A stretch of DNA of 64,000 nucleotides from Rhodamnia argentea. Taxonomy: Eukaryota > Streptophyta > Magnoliopsida > Myrtales > Myrtaceae. The stretch lies in NCBI RefSeq assembly GCF_020921035.1, contig NC_063155.1, forward strand, positions 31,489,294 to 31,553,293. Reading direction: 5' to 3'. Of this stretch, positions 45,346 to 57,936 are shown piece after piece (position 1 is the first letter of the stretch; each line of letters begins with the position of its first letter). The notes beneath the pieces were generated by a model that saw nothing but the letters and a program-made list of their open reading frames with translations, did no database searches and was not told the origin of the DNA. The position numbers were made by a program, and so were the translations under genes.

Positions 45346-47037
45346 AAATGCCTATACATCTCATGTGTTACATGAACGGGGTACAAGGACCCCGTGGGCT
45401 TGAGACATGCTGAGCTCTACATATTCTTGTACAGTTAAAGGGGGGATCGATTCCATAAAAGATGATATCAGTAAATGGCAATTCACTAAAGTTCCATACT
45501 TGTTAGATCGTCAATCGCCGCTTAGGGCTTGTTTAGCGTATCTTCAAGCGGACCTGAAATTTCGTTGCCTAGGGAGCAAGCGCCGTGGCAGCTATTAGAC
45601 TTAAAAGCTTAGTTTAGTGGGAATGGTGGGAAAATTCATAGCTTTTCATAATCAAACAAGAGCACTCGGTTGCCCCACATCGGTCCGAGCATGTTGCGAA
45701 AGCCTCCATCTACCACCCCGGCTTAGGGGACACAGATCCACAACCACCAAGCCAACCAAGAGTAGCAGATGCTAGACTTGTATACCTCGTACCCCCTCCG
45801 GTTCAGAATCAGCTCGCGATTGCTGAAGTGAAGGTCCCCCCTACTCCCTATTCTCTCTTAAAGCTTTCTAAAGCTCGGCGAAAAAGGGTTGGTTAAGAAC
45901 TATTGACTGTAAACCATTCCGAAAGAGTACTTTTGGTTGGTGTCATATGCTTGTCTCGTGCATACGGCTTTTTCACCCGGCCCCGCCACTCTTTAATCAA
46001 GGAGAGGCGAGACTTCTTCTTCATGTGCACCTCTACTAGCATGAAATTCCATACCCGATGAAGAGGATAGGACCCTTCCATGTAAGAGTAAGAGTGCTTC
46101 CTTGCTTTGATGTGTGGTGAGATAGACGAGTGTGAGAGAGGATAAAAGAAAAGTTAAAGTACACTACCCTTGACTCTTCCTCCACAAAGCAAACATATTT
46201 TTCTTTAGGAATAAATGGAGTAAGGGACAACTTGGCAAGCGGAAAGAACCCTTGTACTATACTTGGTTGCGGGAAGCTAGTCGAATGCGTGCTCTTGTAT
46301 CCCTTTTAGTGGTTTTTTGCATTCCGGTTTTCACCCTTTTGAAGTACCCGATAGAAGAAACTATTAGATAGATAAGGAGTTAACGAATGTTTTTTTCTCA
46401 TCAAACAACGGAAAATTCAAATACCGGAACTCCCTCGGCACTTCCTTCGTCCGCTTTCTTTCGCCAGTACTCTTCTTGCTCCTATTTTACTATATATTTG
46501 ACACGGGTTTGCCATAATGCTGAAATTATGGCGAATGCATCTATCGTCATTAATGCATAAATAAAGAGAGGTTTTCATCATTGTCGATAGAAAGAAAGGA
46601 GTGTTTTAATTTCTTGAAGGAGGGGGAAAGGTGTATGCTGTGGGGCCGGTTGCTCAATTGGATTGGCATTTTGCCCCGGGATAGCCTCCGCTGCTATTGA
46701 TAAGGGCTGCTAGCCTTTTGTTGGCTGCTTCTTCCATTGAGTTGGAGGAATCCATAGGAGGCCGGCCCATTATCCATTGCATGAAAGAACCTTTCTTTCT
46801 ATGACTTCTCTTTTACCGCGGCTGCTGGCATAGAGGAATATGTGGAGCTCAACATGTCCGGAAGCATAGGAGAACCTTTGGAGTTGGGGCTCCAAATTTG
46901 ACTTTATCGTGTCCTTCTCCGTCCCTTACTGCTCAACCTAAGAGCGGACAGCTAATGCGTTCCACTTATTGAACGGGATTCTATGGTCGGTCCGCGACCC
47001 CCGGATGCCGAAGGCGTCCTTGGGGTGATCGGACAAG
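45346..47037. other. Organellar-looking mosaic, mostly unassigned
   Basis: No full gene. Style and motifs (e.g. GGTCGGTCCGCGACC at 46984-46998 followed by GGATGCCGAAGGCGTCCTT) suggest plant mitochondrial intergenic DNA. Frames at 45407-45598 and 46387-46560 are short and unrecognised. Confidence 0.4.
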
Positions 47038-47690
47038 GAAAAAATATTTAAAAAGTCTTAAATTTATTGTAATTATGTTAATTTAGTTTTAAAGCTTTTT
47101 TTAATGAATTCGGTTCATTTAGCCGGTCCATGCTAACTTGAAATTTTTTTAAATATTTAAATATTTATCTTTTTTCTCATCCCCGTCCCCTCTGCTTATG
47201 GTTGGCAAATTCGTCGAAGCTCGCCGATCATTGGACGAGGCCATTGCGACCGCATGGCGAAGGCTAGCCTTGCCAAGCCAAGGCATCGCTAGCCGTAGGG
47301 AAGGCGGCCTTGTCGGTGGTAGGCGAGGCCATGACCACCTTTGTCGTAGCCCTAACGAGGCTAGGCTTGCCCGGATTTAAGCGAGCTCGCGGTCCGATGG
47401 CCTCGCCTGGGTGATGGGGGTGGGCAAATGCTTCGAGGCCCTTGCCCAGTTGCTGGCGAGCTCCGGCGATCCCGCTGACCATAGGGAAGAAAGGAAAAAA
47501 ATGAGAAAGAAAAGAAGAAAAGAAATAAAAGTATTAAAAGATCAGTAAAATTTTGCTAAGTTAATGTCGACCGCTCAAATGGACTGAATTGATACAAATG
47601 TAAAAGAATTAGGACTGAATTGACACAAAAAAAGGTTTAGCATCGATTGACACAATTACAATAAATTTAAGACTTTTTTTATAATTTTTT
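47038..47690. mobile_element. Long-TIR element nested in the mosaic
   Basis: Ends 'aaaaagtcttaaatttattgtaatt' and its inverted copy 'aattacaataaatttaagact' bracket a GC-rich core (47180-47480) with GCCTTG/GGCGAGG repeats. It shares the terminal phrase 'ggactgaattgacacaaa' with 33896-34725. No transposase. Confidence 0.65.
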
Positions 47691-47893
47691 TCGGGGACAC
47701 GAAAGAAAAAAAAATGAGTGACGAGCAGAATTATGATTTCCATTCAAAAAATAGAAGAGTATGGAATTTCTCATCTTCCAAGCCTATTTATGGGCTAAAA
47801 ATTTGTCCGAAATTGTTTTATCAAACTGATTTTTGTTCCAAACTTGTTTTCCGGGAACAAAAAAAATACAAAACGGAGAAAGGTTGTCATCCG

Positions 47894-49114
47894 AGTAAGT
47901 TCTATACCATCAGTCGCCGTTTGATTTCTTCGATAACTCTTTCCTTTGACTTCAGATTGAAATTGCAAGATTAATTAGTTTTTGCATTGTTAGACAACAT
48001 GCATTTTATGTTTTATCGCTAAGTTCTTCGGAATGTTCTCCCCCTAAATTTGTGACTTGCTCGTATCATTGTCGGCGAGAAATATGTCTATTTAGGAAAC
48101 CAACGGGCGTGATGTGATCGAGACAGCAAGTCAAACGTACTTAACGGAATCGTGATCTCCTCCCAGTTATTGCAAATTAAATGCTCCTTCTCTAACCCAA
48201 ATTTCAAAACGGATCGTGGTCTGGCATAACATCGTAGTTCGCATGATGAACACAGGATCTCAATGGATTTATAGTTGGAGTTGATCCGCAACAATGTTTC
48301 TCGTTCCTTGGGGGCCCGACACCGAAGAAAAAGGAAAAGGGGATCGCAAGATATCTCGTTAAGTTATTTCCGCAATCTTCTTATATATTTCATCTCTAAC
48401 GAAATTAAGATTTGAAAGTTGGCTCGTTTACGATTTCCAAAATTCGGATTAAAAACGAGATTGCCGGACCCAAAAGACGATTCCCGCGAAAATCCTTGTT
48501 TATCGCGGTCCGACGTGGTTATCTTGTCGCACGTTCATGATGGCAAACTGCTGTACTTAGGCCGTCAAACAAACATTACCGTCCTCAATCTTAACCTTTT
48601 CGAGATGCCTTTGCATCATCTTTTACAAAGATGGTACGGCCGCTTGTTAATTAACCTTGTAAATTCAGAAAAAAAAAATAGGAACACGCTGGCTATTTCG
48701 CCCGTCCAATTTTGTCCACGGGACGGTGCGCTAATGCTTTCCTTCTCGGGACAAACATGCCTTTTTCACTCCGGAGGGGAAATTAAAGAGCAAGAGAAAA
48801 AGTAAAAGGAAATCTCTGACGGCTGGATACGCATAACAAGCCAGTCGCTAAAAACAAAGGGACGGCTCCGATTTCTCCAGAAGAGAGGACCGAAGTCAAA
48901 TTGCCGCTACTCACTCACTTCACTCGCTTTGGGTTTCGGCGACTGTTTTGTTGAGGGGCGGCCTCGCTCTGCGCGTGTTTGTGGGTTCTGCGCGTGTTTG
49001 CTTGGCGAGCAAGGTATTCTCCAGAGCGACTCGCAGAAGGGAGGTTTTCTTGGCGATTCCCTCTCTGTTTCTCGCCGCTGCAGCAGGCAATTGTCTGCGG
49101 GTTCCTCTGCAGCG
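47894..49114. other. Remainder of dioxygenase 3' flank, then promoter region
   Basis: 47894-48008 continues the copy-2 3' flank (matches about 39528-39655). The rest, 48010-49114, has no supported gene; the frame at 48419-48805 lacks an ATG start. About 48880-49114 is the probable leader of the next gene. Confidence 0.5.
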
Positions 49115-52100
49115 ATGGCGATGACGCTCGCGGAGCAGGAGGGTGGTGATGGCAGGAGGAGAAAGCGCAAGAGGGCGGACTCCAGGAGGAAGCTTGTCGC
49201 TGGTGATAAAGTGGAGGTGATATATTACAATGCGACCGTCTTTTCGCTTGTCCTTAGTCATTACTCTTTAATCGGGTCTCTTGTCGTAGATAAGGTTTTC
49301 ATGTTTGCCGATTGCCGCATTGTTGAGTTCTGCACGTTTTCCACGTCATGGGTTGCTGTTTGCTCTGTTCGGCGCCTTTGTGTGGTAGTTCCGTAGTTTA
49401 CGTATCAGGTCGACAAGCGCAGATGGCGGCTTGTGATCAAGTTTGTTCTCTGTCCTCCCAAGTGCAAGAAATTCTCTCTGGGACCCTTTGATTAATCGAA
49501 TATACCTTCTCTTATCTCCGAACGAGTAAACGGGTTTAACTTCTGTGCAGGTAAGGAGCGAGGAGGACGGCCTTCTGGGTTCTTGGCACTCAGCAACGGT
49601 CACTAGATGTGACGATCAAATACGGGAGGTTCAGTACAATCGTATTTTAAATGATGATGGCTCCGGTGAGCTCACCGAAGTTTTGCATGTTTCGCCGCTC
49701 CTTGATGGCCGATACCCTGGTGATGTTGACCAAAAAAGTTGTCGGGGTTATATAAGGCCTTCGCCTCCGGTTGTGGTATTTGGTCCATGGGACCTTCCTT
49801 ATGGGTGGTGCGTGGATGTTTATCACGAGAACGCTTGGTGGGAAGGAGTCGTATTTGACAATAAGGATGGCTCAGAGAAAAGAAATGTTTTCTTCCCAGA
49901 TTTAGGTGATGAACAGTTTACCGCAATCGGGGACATACGCATTACTCAGGATTGGGATGAGAGCACATGCCATTGGCGGAGTCGTGGCTTCTGGTCATTT
50001 CTTCAGATGACAAAAGCCCTTGAGGAAGAGTGGCCCCTCCCTGTTTCTGTGAAGCAAATTTGGTATGACTTGCGAGAGAAATGGGGCCTTGACAGGACGA
50101 TCGATTGGACTTCTCGTGATGAATCACTGTGGAAGAAGCTGGTGCTTGAAGTCATTAATGAAAATCTTGAAATAGTCTTAAGGGATGTTTTACCCCTTTT
50201 GGACTCTGCAAGTGACCTAATAGAAGAAGACTGTCCTGTTTTTGAGTTACCAGCATTGGCTGTGAATGTTGAAATGCTTCCCAAGGGAGATACGGATGAT
50301 CCTCGTTCTATCCTGCCTGTTGATGAGCCATCAGTTGTGGAAAGAGCTGATCAAGACACTAATTTGACCGACATGGTAAATCGCGTTGTAGATGATGTCG
50401 ATGAAACTGCTGCCAGATTTCATAGCTCAGGTTTCAGTGTTAAACCTGGTCAAGAGGTGCGTGATCCGGATATAATGGATTCTTTCATGGTACATGGTGT
50501 GCCAATCATGAATCCTTATGATGAACAAGAACTTTCTTGGGACAGCAAAGGGCCTTCTATGTTACCTGAGGCTTTACCCCTGGCACCCTTTAATCCAGAA
50601 AGGAATTCTTGCAACATTTCTCGAATCACTGCTAAAGCTTCTTCTACAATGAACTCCAACCAAAACTCTGACACTACATCCGATTCAACAGGCAGGAACT
50701 CCGGAAACTGGCTACCTCTTGGTCCTGATTTGCTTCCAGGAGCTCAGTTCTGCCCTGATGCTGTTGTTAATTATGTGAAGGTAGGAGGAAGACATGCTAC
50801 AGATTCTCTGGTAATGAATGTTAGAAAACATCTTTCATCTTTGGGGTGGGAAATGCAGTGCACGAGAAGAGGGGGTCCACTCAGAGTAAGATACATGTCT
50901 CCTCATGGGAAATGTTACTATTCTCTTCTGCGAGTCTGCCAGGATGTAATGGAGAAGAATGGAGAGTTTTTATCACTTACATCTGAAGATGCTGACAAGA
51001 GCGTGGTTAGTTCACCTATAGATCTGGCAATGTCTTTACCTTCACAAGATCACAGCAGTTGTGGCCCTAATTCTGCCATCCCATTTGATGTTCAACCTAT
51101 CTACTGTCCTCAAGCTGTTGTTGACTACTACATGCTTCAATTACAGAAGGGAGGTCCCAGCTACCGTAGCAACGCTGCATGTGAACTGAGAGTGAAGGTC
51201 AAGATGCACCTCTTAGCAGTTGGATGGACATTCTGTCAGGTGTATAAGGGAGGAAGGTTTCACAAGCAGTATGTTTCACCCAGTGGAAGCCCTTATTTTT
51301 CACTTCGAATAGCCTGCAAACGTTGCATGAACGATAATGTGCTGAAAACTGCAAAAACCAGCAACCAAATGGACTGTGAGTCATCGAGCAACAAACTTCC
51401 GTCTCTAGTTGGCAATCTAGACATTCAGAAAACCTCGGTGCCAAGTGACAAAAATACTGGCCGATCAGAGTTAGGGGAAGTTCCTAACCTCAGTTTCGTC
51501 AATTCAAAAGGGAGAAAAACATTTCGATCGAAGAAAAATCTAGTAATGCATTGCAAATCTCAAACTAGTAGTAGTCCAGGGCAAGTCAGTACAAACGCTA
51601 TGAGAGAGGGATTGACGAGGTGTTCTGGTTCTCTGTCCAAGTCAGGAGATGACTTAGAAACTAGTCAGCCATCTCCCACTCTAGTTTCGAGAAAGAGAGT
51701 TCGCCATATGGCTCCCCGGCTATCACAGCATCACCCAAAAACTATATTGTCTTGGTTGATGGACAACAATGTAGTGTTGCCAAGAGATAAAGTATTTTAC
51801 CGCCGCAGGAGGCATTCCCGTAATTTGGCTAACGGGCGTCTAAGACGTGATGGGATCAATTGCAGTTGTTGTGGCAATGTTTTTACTTTAAACGGTTTTG
51901 TGAATCATGCTGGAGGTGCCAACATTACTGACATGAAGCCAGTTGCCACAATTTTTCTAGGAGATGGCAGGTCTCTGTTAGACTGCCAGCTACAGGCATT
52001 TCGTGGTAAAGGCATGAGTCGCATCATGAGACAAGCAAGAAGTGCAAGGACGAGTAGTCTTCATGACATCCAGAATGACTACATATGCTCCGTCTGTCAT

Positions 52101-55100
52101 TATGGGGGTGAACTGATATTATGTGACGGGTGTCCATCCTCTTTTCATAAGAGTTGCCTTGGTCTAAAGGTTGGTCATGATCATTTTAACTATTTTGCAG
52201 CGGACTCAGGCAATTTGGCCTCCATCAATGTGTTTGTCTGTTTTCTATGCACGAGCAAACTTCTAAAATGACAACACGATAACATCTGATTATGTTGAAA
52301 TCTATAGGATGTACCAGATGGGAACTGGTTTTGCCCCTCCTGTTGCTGTGCAATTTGCAACCGATGTAAGTCCAGAGAAGATGCTGGTTGTTCTGCGGAT
52401 GACCATGTTTTGCGTTGCAACCAATGCGAGCGTAAATGTATGTACGTAAGCCTATAATTGCTATTTTAATACTGAATCCTTTTGTAACTGCTGTTGTTTT
52501 CTGCTTGATTAAATGCTGTAGATCACATTGGGTGCCTGAGGAGGACCAGAGGGGTAACTAACTTGGAAAGGGATCATAAGATGAACTGGTTTTGTAGCAA
52601 AATGTGTAAAAAGGTACGTCAAACTGCTGTTGTTTTCCTTTTGAGTTTCCAGCAGTATGTTAAGGAGTAAATCACTAGATCGGTTCTCTTTAGTAAGGTG
52701 GATACTTGATGGCACAGGTGTCTTCCTCTTCTAGAAATAATTTCAGTACCGATACTTCTCACACAAGATTTAAATCAGACAATAAGAGTTCATTCTAATC
52801 TTGAGAATAAAATATAGTTGTTTTCCTTTTAAGTCAGATGATTGACCTGTAACAAGGGGCTAAAGGAAATAAACATTCATTTACTTGATGATTCAGTATT
52901 TAATGTTGCTACTCAATGAAGTCTAAATGCTCTAGAGGTGCAAGATCTTGATGAAAACTACTATTCGATGACACTTTTTTACTTGCTGTGGATGAAAAGT
53001 TCAATGTAGAGAAACCCTAGAAGTTTTTTCTAAACTCCACTTTCTTCAAATCCTAAAGGTTTCTCCAAACACTTATAAGAGTTTTGGGACTTTTGCCCAA
53101 TTTCACATTTTCTAGCTCTCATTACAATCGTATTTGGCACCTTCTTTCAAAATAGTAATCACTCAACTCCATTTTCCTTTTCCGTGCTCATTATAAAGGG
53201 GTGCCATCATATAGTGACATGAAATATGGGTTGCCTGACATGAAATTGTGTTATCACATTATGTTGTAATGGCAGGTATCTGTAGGTCTGTCCGAGCTCT
53301 TGGAAAAGCCAAGAAGATTGGGACCTGATAACTTAACCTGGACACTGTTAAAGTGTGTAAAGCCTGATTATAATGGTGTCAATTTTCTTGATGATGAGGC
53401 TGCTGCAGAAAATTACGTCAGGCTAAACCTTGCGCTCGATGTGATGCATGAATGCTTTGAGCCCGTTAAAGAGCCTTACACTAGTAGTGATCTCATCGAG
53501 GACCTTATTTTCAACAGGAGGTGAAACATCTTAATTTCCTCCACAGTCGTTCTTCATTTTCATAATGATAGTCCCTGTGCTCTAGCATACTTTTCAAGTT
53601 TACTTCTCCAACCGAAGTCCTTTGGTTTATGCATGTCATTAGTAACTGTTGCATCCCATGCTTAAATTTCTTTATAGGAAGATATTAGCAAAATGATGTT
53701 GAAAATGCGGATCAAATGATTGCGAAAACGCGCATTACCAAATATGCAGCATCGCAGGATGTGCTTAGAGCCTTTCACGCATTCCTCATTCTTCCTTAAT
53801 TCAGCGTCCATAAATTTCCCAGTGTCTAAATCCTTGTGTTTTGCCATTCAACAGATCAGAGTTGAATCGTGTAAACTTCCAGGGATTTTATACAGTACTT
53901 CTTGAAAAAGATGATGAGTTGATCACGGTGGCAACTGTAAGGTATACATTCAATACACCGTAAAGTTTGTCGGCTTATAGGCTTTTTAAATCAGTCCTTT
54001 CTGTTTTCAACTTTCACTTTTCACGTACCGCAAAATGATTGGAACATCTCTTTCTCTCTCTTCCCAAAACAAAGGATCTATGGTGGAAAAGTGGCTGAAG
54101 TGCCTTTGGTTGGGACAAGGTTCCACTACCGTCGGCTTGGAATGTGTCGCATTTTGATGGATGAGCTTGAAAAGGTACTTCTCAATGTTTACCATGTTAA
54201 ACCATGAATGTGATGTGCGTCAAGCTATTTTCCTTTTGTTCTTCCCTAATGGTTCTTATCTCTTTCCAGGATTTTGTCTCTGTTTTTCCATTCCCTGTGC
54301 GTTTGAGTTTCCTTCATTTTCCCTTTGCAATTACAAAGTAGATTCTTTTTAAATCTTCCATATGTTATCAATAGGATGTTTCCAATCCATCTTGTTTCAT
54401 TGTGAAATTGTTTGCTTATTGATCATATTGGTTATCAGTTGTTAATGACAACATCAGGTCTCTCTGTCATTTTATAGATAAGCCATTAGTGCAAAATCTA
54501 TATGTCTCCTAACAATAAAATAGATGCCGTGGTAATCCTTCTCTTCTTTTTATTTTGTCGAGGTCTGGCTCTCAAGATAAACCAAACTGGTTAAGATTCA
54601 ATTGTTTTATGATCTTATTCTTTTCTTTTGTCAATTTCGTGGAACATTAATGAGATATTTTTCTAGGGGTGCAAACCCGGAAACCCATGTTCAGAATAAT
54701 GCAAGTACGGAGGCTTGACTTTTTCATGAATCGTAATCAATCTGAAGAGTTATGACCAAGGATGTATCATTATATGACAACTGGAAAATGCGTCTTAGGT
54801 TCATATATTTTGTGTAACCGGCTATCTATTATATATGAGATTGATTGTTTTCCATTTCCGGGTTGTTTCATTTCCTAGATGGTATCTGGGTGATATTTTT
54901 GTTTTGCTTAGTTTAACTTTGAATGTGGCTTTGATGTTTGGCAAGTGGACAACTTCTATGACAAGCATTTAATTGAAAACAGAGGTGTCCAGCGGATGAA
55001 CTTTCAGTCGCTGAATAGAAACTTGACTGTCTTGCCTTCTAAATTTGCTGTTGTGATCCATATGCCCCTCGTTACAGAGGCTGAAGGAATTAGGAGTGGA

Positions 55101-56501
55101 AACGCTGGTTCTACCTGCTGTTTCTAGTGTCCTAAACACGTGGACCACTTCATTTGGATTCAAGAAGATGACAGATAGTGAAAGATCACAATTTCTTGGT
55201 TACACCTTCTTGGATTTCCAGGGAACAGTCATGTGTCAGAAACGTTTAGTTGATATCACATCGGCAGATTCAAACTTACCTGGAGGTAAGTTCAGAGGAA
55301 TCTCAGGCAAATAAAAGCAGTATATTTCGTAATTCTGCCAGTGATTTGATCATCCATGCCTTATTTCAGGGAGTTGGCACAATTTTGAAGATGATGCAAA
55401 CCATCAGCTCGATGAAGTTGATTTGGTGGGTTCCAGTGCTGTCTTTGACATTCTTCGAGAAGATACCACCGAGGGGAGTGAAACTGTCGCTGAAGGCCAG
55501 TCAAGGTACGCATCACCTCTCACTTTGCTACTAAGCTAACTTGGAAGGATTTAAGGATCAAAAGGAAAAGCAAAAGTGTTTGCAGAAAAATGCTTTATGT
55601 GTAGGAAAAAGAATGTGCGATGCTTTGTAGTTTAAAAAATGGAAAACGCCTACAAATATTGGCATGGTTTCTTGAAGTTATATGCACTATGACACACAAT
55701 ATTATAACTTACTAGGCACTCTCAGTTATCAAGGCCTAAGTTTGGAAGGCAAAACTGAATCAAGAGATTGTAGTTACCTGCATGATTCACATGAGATGGT
55801 AAAGTCTTTATTTTGGTGCCTTGAAATGATGTGGTTGAAGCATGTGCACCAGCCACAATTCCATCGTAAGTTCGTCTGCAGTTAGACAATATAATGCAGC
55901 TAATAAGTAATCAGACTTAACAGTTGGTCGAAACCTAAATTAGTGATGCATGATAACGACAACAAAGACAATAGATTAGCCTTTCCAGGAAAAATGAAGC
56001 AGATAAATCCTCATGCTCTATTCGTCCATCTAGCAAAATTTGGAATCCTTGGTTGTAAATTAGGAAGACCATTTCCATTGCATCAAGAGGAGGAAGAAAG
56101 GAATGAAAATCTTGGACTGTTCTATTAAAGGTGATCTTGCTTGGGCTTCTGAAGGTGCCCTCTTTATAATTGTATAATGGAGGCTCCGCTTCTATTGCTT
56201 ATAACTGTGATTTTTTCTAGTTCTGCTGTTGGCTCTGTTGTTGACCATGCTAAAAGCTCCAGCTGGGAAAATTTTTTATTGTCGGTATGTCGTGTTGTTT
56301 TTAGTTTCAACGAGCTCTATCATTTCCTTTATAGCTCAGAAAGGCTTATGTATTCTTTTATGTTTATAGGAGATAATGGATGACAGACAGTGTGGTGTTG
56401 AAGCCAGTTCTAAACTATCCAATGAGAATGCATTGGAAGTACAAAGTGGAGAATACAGTGATGGAAGATTGAAGTGTTACCAGAGAAGGAGAAAATTGTA
56501 A
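49115..56501 (+). CDS. Agenet/PHD-finger/GNAT nuclear protein (IDM1-like)
   Basis: Eleven exons join in phase to 1304 residues: 49115-49216, 49551-52169, 52308-52437, 52522-52613, 53276-53520, 53855-53941, 54075-54174, 55078-55285, 55370-55505, 56221-56284 and 56370-56501; the last two are the least certain. In order: a basic start (RRRKRKR), Agenet/Tudor-like module (about 27-140), two related repeats (about 435-500 FCPDAVVNYVKV; 551-620 YCPQAVVDYYML), a TPL-binding-type domain (about 767-850, ILSWLMDNNVVLPRDKV), a PHD finger (about 878-925, CSVCHYGGELILCDGC ... WFCPSC) with a second Cys cluster, and a GNAT fold (about 980-1170, HYRRLGMCRILMDELEK). Relatives are IDM1/ROS4-type histone acetyltransferases that read chromatin and counter DNA methylation. 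Catalytic activity is inferred from the family. Confidence 0.88.
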
Positions 56502-57866
56502 AGCAGAAGCTGAAGTCAGTTGGCACTCTGATAAATTATTTATCTTGTCAATTGATCCTGTGTAAATTTAAGAATGATGAGCGGAGAGTATACCAATTTT
56601 GGCGCAAAAAGCGCCGTCCTTTTTCAATTAGAATGATAGAGATAGACATGGAAGGAATTCTTTCATCAGTCATTCCTATGTATAAAATCCTCATAGCCCT
56701 GAAGTCTGTTGGTTGCTTCTATTTCCATTGGGTTTGGAGGGTGGCGGTTTTGTTTTCTACATTCGATGCGGTGTAAAGAGTCCGAGCATTGATTGCTGCC
56801 TGTTCTCTGTGTTACATTGTTTTGACTGACCATCGTCCTCCTCTAATCCGTAATGGACAATTTGATATGCTGGAGAGATTTTTAAGTTCACATGCTTTTT
56901 TCCCTTCTCTCAGCTTGTTCAAGAAGTTGCACATTGTTTATGATATAAGCTGACACGAATTGGCCCATGAATCTGGGCAGAAGTGGTTCAGTGTTTCTTG
57001 TCAATGAGTGCAGAATCTAAAAACTCAAATCTCAACCTTTCTAGCATGAACTAGACACGAAGCCATCTGGTGTTCTGCAAGGAATTAGGACATGCTTCAC
57101 TTGTGGACAGATTTCCAGGTTATGAGTATTAAATGGGACTCCTTTTTCATCAAGGATGGGTTTGCCCGTATGCTTATATGAGGAATAACTTACGGTATGC
57201 AAAGTTTGAGAAGAAAAGGCAAAGAACATTTGGTCCAGATACGTGCCTTTTGGCCTTGGACAGAAAGTTCAAAATCCCTACTTTTTTCCTGAGCCACAAG
57301 CAATCTTTTCTCTCATGCCAGAGAGAACATGGATGCGAATCTACGAGACCCACGAGTCTCGCCATTAGTCTCCCGTCCCATGTACACGCAAAACAATAGT
57401 AAACTCTCTTGGGATAGATCAGTAGGTCTGTAAAGTTATCTGATTTATATGCATAAATAAACCAAAGCTTAGATTTTTCCCCCTTCCTTAGAAACTGGAT
57501 GATTCGTTTTCTTTAACTGGAGATTTGTCTGGCTCGTGTATTTTAAGGTTCCGACAGTAGTCCAAGTCAACCCAACGGTTCCAACCCCGTGAACCCCATC
57601 CCTGCCAAATCCGAAATCTAGATGCACTTTACAGTTTACATAGACATACCACGAGGAAAACAAATTAACTTTGTTTTATTTTAATTCATCTACCTGGTGA
57701 CGTCAGAGAAGTGAAAAAAAAAATTTCTTCTTTCTCATGGGTATCACTTAAAAGAACCTCTTTTATTTGTTCTAAATTTGTGATTGACGAATTGAAAGTT
57801 AGCAACAGGGACGAGATTCCATCCCTCGTTGTCCTTTTTAATCCGGCCATTGCTACTGCTATCAGA

Positions 57867-57901
<35 letters not shown>

Positions 57902-57936
57902 TTTTCACTTCTCTGTCCAGAAAGACATTTTCCGAA
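56502..57936. other. Intergenic between PHD and PMR5-like genes
   Basis: The left part is probably the 3' UTR of the PHD gene. No other gene recognised. A (CT)n tract at 57870-57899 is in the leader of the next gene. Confidence 0.5.
57870..57899. repeat. (CT)n microsatellite in the PMR5-like leader
   Basis: About 15 CT units some 40 bases upstream of the ATG at 57937. Confidence 0.95.

Larger units (their letters stand above)
42822..47893. other. 5-kb mosaic insertion of organellar and repeat DNA
   Basis: The 3' flank of the dioxygenase unit is continuous in copy 1 ('gagctttggtaaatatctgagtaaggtctatacc', about 39510-39545). In copy 2 it breaks after 'gagctatggtaa' (42821) and resumes at about 47894 with 'cgagtaagttctatacc'. 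In between lie MITE-like ends, a 60-bp tandem duplication (42945-43064), plastid and mitochondrial pieces (43065-47035) and a long-TIR element (47038-47690). Confidence 0.7.

Noticed and set aside
48419..48805. 128-codon frame before the PHD gene
   Set aside because: Starts with TTG, not ATG, and resembles no family.
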